A DNA stretch of 35,103 bases, from positions 1 through 35,103 of the forward strand of contig CANQAT010000006.1 of assembly GCA_947588925.1 (NCBI GenBank), in the 5' to 3' direction. Position numbers and translations under genes: made by a program. Below, piece after piece: positions 9,395 through 18,276 of the stretch (position 1 is the stretch's first letter; the number at the start of each line of letters is the position of its first letter). The notes below the pieces were generated by a model. It searched no databases and was not told the origin of the DNA. It was given only the letters and a program-made list of their open reading frames with translations. The stretch comes from an uncultured Bacilli bacterium. Lineage in GTDB: Bacteria; Bacillota_I; Bacilli_A; RF39; UBA660.

Positions 9395-9640
9395 AGAATT
9401 TTATCTATATCCAAATTAGTTTCTTCTTTTATTTCTCTTATTACAGTATCAAAAATTGTTTCTCCTAATCCCATACTACCTCCAAGATCCCCCATAAATT
9501 ATCATCACTTCTTTTTTGTAGTAATACTTGGTTTTTATCATTTAAAATTAAACATCCACATGAACACATTAATATTGGTTTATGACCTATATTTTTTCTT
9601 AATTATTTTACATATTCCATTTATAACACCACTTTTTTTA
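9395..9640 (-). pseudogene. NUDIX hydrolase relic (nonsense plus frameshift)
   Basis: Minus translation MEYVK*LRKNIGHKPILMCSCGCLILNDKNQVLLQKRSDDNLWG(fs)GGSMGLGETIFDTVIREIKEETNLDIDK contains a recognisable Nudix box. Confidence 0.85.
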
Positions 9641-9879
9641 TTTTTTGTTTTATATTGGTACCTTTAATACCTCATTTTAGTTTATAACCAACACTCATTA
9701 ATCTTACATTATAAATATCTTGTAATTCTGACAAATGAATATTATCTCTATTTAGTTATCTTTCATCTATAAAAAATCATATTTCATAATTTTCACTCTT
9801 CATTATATATATTTAATATACCATTTTTAAATAATTTTAAGATATAAATATTCTCTCAAAATTTATCATAATAACATTT

Positions 9880-10985
9880 TTACAAATACCATAACTTCTC
9901 ATTGTTTTTTCTTACTTCTTTTATAATCCCACTACCAAGACATACATCACCATAATAAAATACACAAGCTTGTCCTGGAGTTACTCTTTTAACTCCCTGT
10001 TTATATTTAACCAATATTTCATTATTATCCAAATACTCTAATTCTACTGGATTGTCTTTTTGTCTATATCTAAATTTAGCCATGCATTTACTTGGTTTTA
10101 CATCAGAAAGCCAATTTATAGTATCTACTATACAAGAATTAGTTACTAAATAATCATTATCTTCACCTATACATATATATAATATATTTTTTGAAAGATT
10201 TTTACCTACCACAAACATTCTGTCAGGAAATCCTCCAATATCAAGCCCTCTTCTTTGTCCTATAGTATAGTTCATAAGCCCTATATGTTTACCTATTACT
10301 TCATTTGTATCTATATTTACTATATCGCCAGGTTGATTCGGTAAATAGTTCTTTAGAAAATTAGTAAAATTTCTCTCTCCTATAAAACATATACCTGTAG
10401 AATCTTTTTTATTTGCTGTAATAAGACCATATTCAAGTGCGATTTTACGTACCTCTTGTTTTTTTATATTACCTAATGGAAATAAAACATTTTTGAATTG
10501 CTCCCTATTTACTTGGGAAAGAAAATATGATTGATCTTTATTTTCATCAATTGCTTTTAATAAATTGCCATTTTCTAATCTTGCATAATGTCCGGTTGCA
10601 ATATAATCTGCACCTAGTTTTTTGCCTCTTTCACGAACATATCAAACTTTATATATTTATTACACATTATATCAGGATTTGGAGTTCTGCCTTTTTTAAG
10701 TTCATCTAAGAAGTATGTAAATACATAATCCCAATACTCTTTTATAAAATCTTTTCTATGTAAAGGAATACCTAACTTATCACATACTGCTTTAGCATCA
10801 TTATAATCAATTTCTTGTGGACATATTCCTTGTTCTGTAGTTGGTGCATCTATTAACTCTCCATCAGCATAAGAATCCCAATTTCTCATAAATAATCCAA
10901 TTACTTCATAGCCCATTTTCTGAAGCATTATAGCAGCAACACTACTATCTACTCCTCCACTCATTCCTATTACAACTTTTTTCAT
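9880..10985 (-). pseudogene. mnmA: tRNA-specific 2-thiouridylase MnmA, frameshifted second copy
   Basis: Near-identical to 13791-14897 but 1 bp shorter: T6 instead of T7 at about 10618-10623 splits the frame. Confidence 0.93.
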
Positions 10986-11052
10986 AAATCACCTTCATAA
11001 TTTTTATAAGAATGAATAAAAAGTATTTTGAATTATTACAAAATATTTTACT

Positions 11053-12141
11053 CTATTTATAGTCCTCCTCTAATCTTTTTTCTATATCTTCTATACTTGG
11101 AAGCGTATTTTCTAAAAATTCTGGAATTTCTGATAATATCTTATATTCGCTTACTCCAATAGGTTTATTAATATCTTTTAAAGCAAGCTCTGCTGTTACT
11201 TTCTTTTTATCTTTGCAAAGCAACATCCCAAATGTTGGATTATCATTTTCATTTTTAATATATTTATCTACCGCACTTAAATAGAAATTAAGTTTACCCG
11301 CATATTCAGGTCTAAATTCAGTTGTTTTCAGTTCAATAACTACATAACTTCTAACTTTCAAATTATAAAACAATAAATCAATATAATAATCTTCATTTTC
11401 TATTTCTAAATGATATTGTCTTCCCACAAACGCAAATCCATTACCTAGTTCTAATAATAACTTGGTAATATTAGTAGTTAATTCTCTTTCAATATCAAGT
11501 TCTTTCACATCTTTATCAGCAGTTATAAAATCAAAAATATAAGGGTCTTTTAATAATTCTTTTGCTTGTACATTATTAGGTGTTGGTAAAGTTTCATCAA
11601 AATTAGTAGTTTTATTTTCTAAAAGAGCTTGTCTTTCATACAATTTAAGAGAAATTTGATGAGTCAATATAGAAACAGACCAGCCATTTTCAACTGTTTC
11701 TTTTGCATACCACTTTCTAATTTCTTTGTCTTTAATTTTATCTAATAATACTTGATTATGGTTCCAAGATAATTTTGCAAGGACTCCTTGCAAAAATTCA
11801 TCATTATCAAATTCACTAGCAAATTTTTGCATATATCTTAAATTTCTTGCTGACATACCTTTAATTGTAGGAAATTCTATTTTTAAATCTTTTGCTAAGG
11901 TATCAATAAAAGATGTTCCCCATTTATTATTTTCAATTAATTTTAAACCTATATTATAATACATTAAAATTAAATCTTTATTAGCATTTTCAACTATTTT
12001 ATTCCTAGTTGTTATTAAAGTCCTTTTAATATCATTTAGTACTTCAAAATATTTATCACTATCTTCTAACATAATACCTCCTTTACCAGTATCAGTTGAT
12101 ATAATTATACTATAAATATCAATAAATTCATATATAGCCAT
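11053..12141 (-). CDS. PDDEXK nuclease, YhcG/DUF1016 family; start likely the internal Met (MLEDSDKYFEVL)
   Basis: 'NIGLKLIENNKWGTSFIDTLAKDLKIEFPTIKGMSARNLRYMQKFA', 'YYIDLLFYNLKVRSYVVIELKTTEFRPEYAGKLNFYLSAVD'. Confidence 0.95.
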   Translation of the reverse strand: MAIYEFIDIYSIIISTDTGKGGIMLEDSDKYFEVLNDIKRTLITTRNKIVENANKDLILMYYNIGLKLIENNKWGTSFIDTLAKDLKIEFPTIKGMSARNLRYMQKFASEFDNDEFLQGVLAKLSWNHNQVLLDKIKDKEIRKWYAKETVENGWSVSILTHQISLKLYERQALLENKTTNFDETLPTPNNVQAKELLKDPYIFDFITADKDVKELDIERELTTNITKLLLELGNGFAFVGRQYHLEIENEDYYIDLLFYNLKVRSYVVIELKTTEFRPEYAGKLNFYLSAVDKYIKNENDNPTFGMLLCKDKKKVTAELALKDINKPIGVSEYKILSEIPEFLENTLPSIEDIEKRLEEDYK

Positions 12142-12665
12142 TGAATTTTTATCAGATATTTATCTATTTTTGGTGAGTTTCTCAATAAATGTTGATTTAT
12201 GTATAAAAATAGAATATAATCTATTTAACGAGTGAGGGATATTTTTTTGATAAAAGGTTTTAAAACCTCTTATCATTCGCTCCATTTATATTATAACTAT
12301 CATAAATATTAATTTTATGATATTATATATTTAGCAAGAAATCTTGCATATAATAAAAAGGATACATTTGATTGCTAGAATCAGATGTTATACCTTATAT
12401 GGAATGCATCTGAGATCAACTATTGTTGAAATCAGATGCTTTTGCTATTTTAGAAGTAAAATTATTACAACTAATAATAGAAGTAATATTATAATAAATT
12501 GAAAAAATTCTCTTTTTGTCATAATTATATTGTGTTCTACCCTATGGTATGTATTTCATTAATTGAATAATATTTTCCCATGATATAACAAATAGTAAAT
12601 AATTACTTCAAATAAATCCTATTAGATTCATTATTAAAAATTTCATATAAAATACCTTTTAATTA

Positions 12666-13151
12666 TTAATCAGTCTTATTACAGTTAATAATTTCTTCTA
12701 AATCTTTATAAACTTTATCAACATTTTCTTTTAATCCTTCTATTGCTATTACATTCATAACCGGTTCTATATATTCATCAATTTCAAATTTAACATTATT
12801 TTTTTCATAAACGTATCTTTTTCTTTTCAATATTTTTTTATTTGTTAAATTTAATATTTCTATTAAAGAATAAACAAAATCTTGATTATAATCATTAATA
12901 ATTAAATCCTTCGATTCTCTTGATATTTTTAACGCATTATCATTTAAATTATCATCTTTAAAATTTAATACTTTTGTAACTTTATCATCATAAATATTTT
13001 CCGTAATACGTGCCATTATAGAACCACCATTTTTATATAATGTTCGATTTTGTAAATATTCTTCTTTCTTTTTATATTTATTAATAATACAATAATTTAT
13101 AAAATCTTTTATATCTTTTACTTTAAAACTATACTCATATTCTTTATTCAT
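12666..13151 (-). CDS. CYTH-like domain protein (class IV adenylate cyclase/thiamine-triphosphatase fold)
   Basis: EYEYSFKV N-terminus; 'KKRKRYVYEKNNVKFEIDEY...VIAIEG' pattern. Confidence 0.6.
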   Translation of the reverse strand: MNKEYEYSFKVKDIKDFINYCIINKYKKKEEYLQNRTLYKNGGSIMARITENIYDDKVTKVLNFKDDNLNDNALKISRESKDLIINDYNQDFVYSLIEILNLTNKKILKRKRYVYEKNNVKFEIDEYIEPVMNVIAIEGLKENVDKVYKDLEEIINCNKTD

Positions 13152-13258
13152 AATTTCTTCCCTTTCTTAAAATTAAATTAGTATAATTATATCTAATAAC
13201 TTTGAATATTCTAACAAAAAATGTATACTTACTTCATGCGTATCAACTATTGCTGAAA

Positions 13259-13705
13259 TCAGATGTTTTTATTATATATTTTTAAAAATTGTTCTAGTTC
13301 AGTTTCGTTTGAAAAAATTTTATCAAAAATATTGTATAAAGTATCTGTTGAATCAAAATTACCTATTGCATAGCATTTTTTGCCCATACCATAAGCAATT
13401 CCTGATTCTATATGAGCTGCTTTACCTGCAGGTAAAACTAACAATAAATTTTTTGATGCTTTTTCTCCTTCCATATCTTGTTTAAACAAATTTAAAACAA
13501 TATCACTTTTTAAATCTAATGATTCAAATTCTTGCTGTCTTTCTTCTGGCGTTTGATTACTATTACCATATCCCCAATTATCTTCATTTTTTAAAAAACA
13601 ATAATAAGATATTTTATATTTATCTAACAAATTACATATATTTAAAATATTATCTCTATTTCGTGCTCTTCCTGCTATAAAAAAATCATATTCCATAATA
13701 TTCAC
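13259..13705 (-). CDS. Nucleoside 2-deoxyribosyltransferase-like protein
   Basis: 'YDFFIAGRARNRDNI...LLLVLPAGKAAHIESGIAYGMGKKCYAIG' resembles the NDT/Nuc_deoxyrib_tr fold. Confidence 0.6.
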   Translation of the reverse strand: MNIMEYDFFIAGRARNRDNILNICNLLDKYKISYYCFLKNEDNWGYGNSNQTPEERQQEFESLDLKSDIVLNLFKQDMEGEKASKNLLLVLPAGKAAHIESGIAYGMGKKCYAIGNFDSTDTLYNIFDKIFSNETELEQFLKIYNKNI

Positions 13706-13790
13706 TCCTAATTATATAGATTATTATACCATATTATATCAACAATTTTAAGATATAAATATTTTCTCAGAATTTATGATAATAACATTT

Positions 13791-14897
13791 TTACAAATAC
13801 CATAACTTCTCGTTATTTTTTCTTACTTCTTTTATAATCCCACTACCAAGACATACATCGCCATCATAAAATACACAAGCTTGTCCTGGAGTTACTCTTT
13901 TAACTCCCTGTTTATATTTAACTAATATCTCATTATTATCCAAATATTCTAATTCAACTGGATTGTCTTTTTGCCTATATCTAAATTTAGCCATGCATTT
14001 ACTTGGCTTTACATCAGAAAGCCAATTTATAGTATCTACTATACAAGAATCAGTTACTAAATAATCATTATCTTCGCCGATACATATATATAATATATTT
14101 TTTGAAAGATTTTTACCTACTACAAACATTCTATCAGGAAATCCACCAATATCAAGTCCTCTTCTTTGTCCTATAGTATAGTTCATAAGTCCTATATGTT
14201 TACCTATTACTTCATTCGTATCTATATTTACTATATCCCCAGGTTGGTTTGGTAAATAATTCTTTAAAAAATTGGTAAAATTTCTCTCTCCTATAAAACA
14301 TATACCTGTAGAATCTTTTTTATTTACTGTAATAAGACCATATTCAAGTGCAATTTTACGTACCTCTTGTTTTTTTATATTACCTAATGGAAATAATACA
14401 TTTTTGAATTGCTCCCTATTTACTTGAGAAAGAAAATATGATTGGTCTTTATTTTCATCAATTGCTTTTAATAAATTGCCATTTTCTAATCTTGCATAAT
14501 GTCCCGTTGCGATATAATCTGCACCTAGTTTTTTTGCCTCTTTCACAAACATATCAAACTTTATATATTTATTACACATTATATCAGGATTTGGAGTTCT
14601 GCCTTTTTTAAGTTCATCTAAGAAGTATGTAAATACATAATCCCAATACTCTTTTATAAAATCTTTTCTATGTAAAGGAATACCTAACTTATCACATACT
14701 GCTTTAGCATCATTATAATCAATTTCTTGTGGACATATTCCTTGTTCTGTAGTTGGTGCATCTATTAACTCTCCATCAGCATAAGAATCCCAATTTCTCA
14801 TAAATAATCCAATTACTTCATAGCCCATTTTCTGAAGCATTATAGCAGCAACACTACTATCTACTCCTCCACTCATTCCTATTACAACTTTTTTCAT
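13791..14897 (-). CDS. mnmA: tRNA-specific 2-thiouridylase MnmA (intact copy)
   Basis: [12 protein letters not shown]-loop, 'GICFIGERNFTNFLKNYL', 'YTIGQRRGL', 'VFYDGDVCLGSGII'. Confidence 0.98.
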   Translation of the reverse strand: MKKVVIGMSGGVDSSVAAIMLQKMGYEVIGLFMRNWDSYADGELIDAPTTEQGICPQEIDYNDAKAVCDKLGIPLHRKDFIKEYWDYVFTYFLDELKKGRTPNPDIMCNKYIKFDMFVKEAKKLGADYIATGHYARLENGNLLKAIDENKDQSYFLSQVNREQFKNVLFPLGNIKKQEVRKIALEYGLITVNKKDSTGICFIGERNFTNFLKNYLPNQPGDIVNIDTNEVIGKHIGLMNYTIGQRRGLDIGGFPDRMFVVGKNLSKNILYICIGEDNDYLVTDSCIVDTINWLSDVKPSKCMAKFRYRQKDNPVELEYLDNNEILVKYKQGVKRVTPGQACVFYDGDVCLGSGIIKEVRKNNEKLWYL

Positions 14898-14981
14898 AAA
14901 TCACCTTCATAATTTTTCTCTATTATAACATATTATTTCATTCTAAGACCAACAAACTATTACATTACCATACATTTACAA

Positions 14982-15006
14982 AAAGAGATAACTTTTATAG
15001 TTATCC
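14982..15006 (-). terminator. Terminator-like hairpin (GGGATAACTATAAAAGTTATCTC plus T-run on the minus strand)
   Basis: Inverted repeat plus poly-T; downstream of hsp20 (minus strand). Confidence 0.6.
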
Positions 15007-15034
15007 CAAATAAATTTATAATAATTTATTATTC

Positions 15035-15457
15035 CTAATCAGATATTTCTATGTATTTCTTTGAGTTAATCTGTTCGTTTTCTTCCTTCTTAGGAATTTC
15101 TAGTTTTAATGTACCATTTGTAAATGTTGCATGAATATCTTCTTCAGTTATTGTATCGCCAATATAGAAACTTCTTGAGCATTCTCCAAAATATCTCTCA
15201 CGGCGTACAAATTTTCCTTCCTCTTTTTCTTCGTCATGGTCGTTCATAGTTGCAGTTACATTTAAGTAACCATTATCAATATCAACTTTGATATTTTCTT
15301 TTTGATATCCTGGTAAATCAATCATAATATAATAGTTGTCTTTACCTTCCTTAATATCAGTACGCATTATTTTTGTTTCATGATTATTAAAGAATGGATC
15401 ATCAAATACATCTCTCCATAAATCAAAATCATTATTTCTTTTTGGTATCATCATCAT
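15035..15457 (-). CDS. Hsp20/alpha-crystallin small heat shock protein
   Basis: 'MDLPGYQKENIKVDIDNGYLNVTA...FTNGTLKLEIPK'. Confidence 0.95.
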   Translation of the reverse strand: MMMIPKRNNDFDLWRDVFDDPFFNNHETKIMRTDIKEGKDNYYIMIDLPGYQKENIKVDIDNGYLNVTATMNDHDEEKEEGKFVRRERYFGECSRSFYIGDTITEEDIHATFTNGTLKLEIPKKEENEQINSKKYIEISD

Positions 15458-15721
15458 ATCTCATTCTTCCTTTCCTTATACAATTATAATACCCGTAAAT
15501 GACATTTATATCCTTTACACATATAATTATATCACAATTTTTAGCAATTTCAAGTAGTGAGTGCTAAAATCTTAAAATTTTTTAAATTTTATATAATTTA
15601 TCTATATATTTATTTTATGCATTTGCATTTTTATTATTCATTAACAAAAAAATGGTTTTTCATAAACCATTTAACTATATTAACTAAGTATTTAGAGTTG
15701 CAAAATTGAAATACGACACTT

Positions 15722-16264
15722 TTATAATTCAAATAAATATATATTTTCTATATATTTTTCTCTAAATAAATCATTACCTATATACTTTCCACCAAGATGC
15801 TTATAAAAATTATTAGAAGGATTTCCATCTAGGCATCCAATTATTAATTTTTTTATTCCCTTTTTCATAATATTTTTAACAGCATAATTATATAACAATT
15901 TCCCATAACCATTTCCTTGATATTCTTTTAGAATATATAAAGAATGAATTTCAGCTGCATTTTCATATCTATCACTATCTAAAGTATAATAAATCCAACC
16001 AATTATTTTTTCTTGTAAAATTAAAACGTAATAATCTGGTTGATCATTTATATTATTTTTTAATCTTTCAGCATTTTGTTTTTCATGATTTAATAATCCC
16101 TTTAAAAAATCATCATCAACGATTCCTTTATATGTTGTATTCCAAACAGTTGCGATAGAATGCGCTAATTCATTTGAATCTTCTATTTTTCTTTTTCTAA
16201 TTACAGGTTCCATAACTATTACCATCTCCTTACAAAAAATCAAATATTCGTTTATCATATACAA
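15722..16264 (-). CDS. GNAT-family N-acetyltransferase
   Basis: 'AAEIHSLYILKEYQGNGYGKLLYNYAVKNI...GNPSNNFYKHLGGKYIG'. Confidence 0.93.
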   Translation of the reverse strand: MYMINEYLIFCKEMVIVMEPVIRKRKIEDSNELAHSIATVWNTTYKGIVDDDFLKGLLNHEKQNAERLKNNINDQPDYYVLILQEKIIGWIYYTLDSDRYENAAEIHSLYILKEYQGNGYGKLLYNYAVKNIMKKGIKKLIIGCLDGNPSNNFYKHLGGKYIGNDLFREKYIENIYLFEL

Positions 16265-16316
16265 AGGTGTTTACTAAATTGTTACTAAATTGTTATAAAT
16301 TTAGTATCAAATTCTA

Positions 16317-16345
16317 TTGTATAAAGAACAAATGTCTGATATAAT
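16317..16345 (+). promoter_or_regulatory. Promoter of the candidate type I toxin: TTGTAT-17-TATAAT with extended -10 TGn
   Basis: -35 at 16317-16322, -10 at 16340-16345. Confidence 0.7.
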
Positions 16346-16407
16346 TGTATAGGGAATATTTTATAGTTGAGTGCTTGCCGACTTCTATAAGGAAGGAGGC
16401 TGATAGT

Positions 16408-16491
16408 ATGTTTAAGAAAGATTTTTTAATCTTATCACTTATTCTTATTATCTTTTTACTAATAGCCTTACTTTTTACTTTTGTAATATAG
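16408..16491 (+). CDS. Candidate 27-aa hydrophobic toxin peptide MFKKDFLILSLILIIFLLIALLFTFVI
   Basis: Strong SD AAGGAAGGAGG (16389-16399) 8 nt before ATG; single transmembrane-like peptide; convergent antisense RNA signals. Confidence 0.7.
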   Translation: MFKKDFLILSLILIIFLLIALLFTFVI

Positions 16492-16499
16492 TATCTATG

Positions 16500-16611
16500 T
16501 AAAAGAAAAGCACTCAATCTAACAAGATTAAGCGCTAACCAATATATTGGCGAGTACTCAACATTGCATTGTTAAGTATTCCCTTTTTTATTTTATGCAA
16601 GTATCATGCAC
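16500..16611 (-). ncRNA. Candidate antisense antitoxin RNA overlapping the toxin 3'UTR
   Basis: Minus promoter TTGCAA (16641-16646) -17- TATTAT (16618-16623); 12-bp terminator stem AGCGCTTAATCT/AGATTGAGTGCT (16509-16536) followed by TTTCTTTT. Confidence 0.65.
16551..16595 (+). terminator. Terminator of the candidate toxin mRNA
   Basis: TACTCAACA ttgca TTGTTAAGTA followed by TTCCCTTTTTTATTTT. Confidence 0.65.
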
Positions 16612-16747
16612 ATATTCATAATAACATAAAAGCAACTTTTTTGCAAGTCGTCTTGTCATACTTGAAAATTCCGAATATCAATCAATCTAATTAATCAAAG
16701 GAATGAGTACAACAACTTTTCTAATAAAATTTAATAATTCTAATTTA

Positions 16748-17074
16748 TTACTTTCTCAATACCTTTTCCAAAAATATTTTGTTTTCAAATGTTCCCTTTT
16801 TTGTTCCTTTTTCTTGTGCAATAGAAATAACTTCTTCTAATGTTGCATCTTCTAATCTAGCTAAATATTTCATTATTTCTAACATATCGGCTAATTCTTC
16901 TATTCTGTCTTTTCCAGTCGCACTTAAAACTTCTTGATATTCCTCATTTAATTTTTTTTCTAGTTCAACTTTATATTCTTCATCAGTTAGAACTCTAGTA
17001 ATTGGTTCTTCACCATTTGATTTAATTATTTCAGGTATTTTGTCTCTTACCAATTTGTTATATATTTGTTCCAT
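16748..17074 (-). CDS. MazG-like/phosphoribosyl-ATP pyrophosphohydrolase-like protein
   Basis: 'IYNKLVRDKIPEIIKSNGEEPITRVLTDEEYKVELEKKLNEEYQEV...EELADMLEI'. Confidence 0.9.
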   Translation of the reverse strand: MEQIYNKLVRDKIPEIIKSNGEEPITRVLTDEEYKVELEKKLNEEYQEVLSATGKDRIEELADMLEIMKYLARLEDATLEEVISIAQEKGTKKGTFENKIFLEKVLRK

Positions 17075-17092
17075 GTTTTATCTCCTTTTTCT

Positions 17093-17230
17093 ATATTGAT
17101 ATTATCAATATGTAAGTGTGTTTTCTAAATTGACAAATATATCAATTTGAACTATAAAAATTATAACATAAATTCAAACATTTTAAAACTCGAACTTTTA
17201 TAGTTCGAGTATAAATCAATCCGGTGCCCT
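17093..17230. repeat. Direct repeat copy 1: tRNA-Arg 3' tail, trailer terminator and downstream sequence
   Basis: Shares 'caagtgtgttttctaaattgacaaatatatcaatttgaac...aaaactcgaac...agtccgag...tcaatc' with 18032-18162. Confidence 0.85.
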
Positions 17231-17289
17231 AAAGGAAGGAGTATGATAAATTTTTTAAAATATAACAACAATATAACCAAATTATACCT

Positions 17290-18042
17290 TTAATTATTAT
17301 TTATATAAAAACCTCCATCAAAACTAATGTTGTAATAATTCGGATTAATTTGTTTTCTATGAATAAGTTTATTATTTTTATAAATTGTAATATATTTTTC
17401 ATTGTTATCGAGAGAAACGTTATAATTGTTTATATTTTCAATATTATCAATTTTTTTTGATTTTTTAGGTAAATATTTTGCTAAACTGTAATCGCCAGTT
17501 GCAATTCCTAAACTAATTTCTTTAAAATAATTTTCATTAATTGCATAAGCAAAGTTATGGCTATCGCCTATTCCTCCATTACCATTTGATTTATATACTA
17601 ATACTAAATCGCTATTAATTATTAAATAATATTCTCTAAATAAACTGCATGATAATAACAAAATAGGTAATATAATAAATAATAATATAACTAATATAGA
17701 CTTCTTTGAAAAAGAAATCATTTCATTGCCTTTTTTAATTTTTTTGGAACATATAATAATAGAAACAATATATATTATTATTGCAATCAACGATATTAAT
17801 GCTAAAAATAAAATCTCAGGTCCTATATCTACACTTAAAACATTTGGTATAACAACTATATTTAAAATTAAATACGTTATATAAAAAAAGTTAATTATCT
17901 TAATACATTTACAATTTTTTTTATTTTTTATTGAATAAATTAATATTGGTATTGAAAGTAAACTAACCATTATTATGATAAAATAAATACAATTTTTTAA
18001 CAACATAATATTTCTCCTTACATAGCATATTGGTATTGACAA
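17290..18042 (-). CDS. Hypothetical membrane protein; start likely 18006 (MLLKNCIYFI)
   Basis: Multiple TM segments; RBS GGAGAAA upstream of 18006. Confidence 0.65.
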   Translation of the reverse strand: MSIPICYVRRNIMLLKNCIYFIIIMVSLLSIPILIYSIKNKKNCKCIKIINFFYITYLILNIVVIPNVLSVDIGPEILFLALISLIAIIIYIVSIIICSKKIKKGNEMISFSKKSILVILLFIILPILLLSCSLFREYYLIINSDLVLVYKSNGNGGIGDSHNFAYAINENYFKEISLGIATGDYSLAKYLPKKSKKIDNIENINNYNVSLDNNEKYITIYKNNKLIHRKQINPNYYNISFDGGFYINNN

Positions 18043-18162
18043 TATGCAAGTGTGTTTTCTAAATTGACAAATATATCAATTTAAACCATAAATATTTTAT
18101 CATAAATTTAAGCATTTTAAAACTCGAACATAAAAGTCCGAGTATCAATCAATCTGGTGTCC
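18032..18162. repeat. Direct repeat copy 2, adjacent to and including the tRNA-Arg 3' end
   Basis: See 17093-17230. Confidence 0.85.
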
Positions 18163-18231
18163 TCGATAGGACTCGAACCTACCACCTAAAGTTTAGGAAA
18201 CTTTTGCTCTATCCCGATGAGCTACGAGGAC
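18155..18231 (-). tRNA. tRNA-Arg (anticodon CCT), CCA encoded
   Basis: GTCCTCG TA GCTC..GAGC A AAAGT TTCCTAA ACTTT ... GTAGG TTCGAGT CCTAT CGAGGAC A CCA folds as a cloverleaf. Confidence 0.95.
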
Positions 18232-18276
18232 ATATTACCTTTAAAATAAAGGCAATATAGACCTACAAAAGTAAGT

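Noticed and set aside
9377-9667. Plus-strand ORF 96 aa
   Set aside because: Antisense to the recognisable NUDIX relic; no RBS or family signal.
10527-10709. Plus-strand ORF 60 aa within the mnmA pseudogene
   Set aside because: Antisense frame opened by the frameshifted copy; no support.
12300-12360. Short inverted repeat GCAAGA aa TCTTGC and AT-rich tandem-like sequence, considered as a possible CRISPR-type repeat
   Set aside because: No regularly spaced repeats and no cas genes in the window; an isolated small hairpin only.
16314-16517. Minus-strand ORF 67 aa over the candidate toxin
   Set aside because: Better explained as the antisense of the toxin gene and its regulatory hairpins; its 5' half is the antitoxin terminator region.
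17220-17292. Plus-strand SD-like AAGGAAGGAG followed by a 14-codon ORF (MINFLKYNNNITKLYL)
   Set aside because: Superficially resembles the toxin start region, but the peptide is not hydrophobic throughout and there is no antisense RNA signal; probably part of the tRNA-tail repeat.
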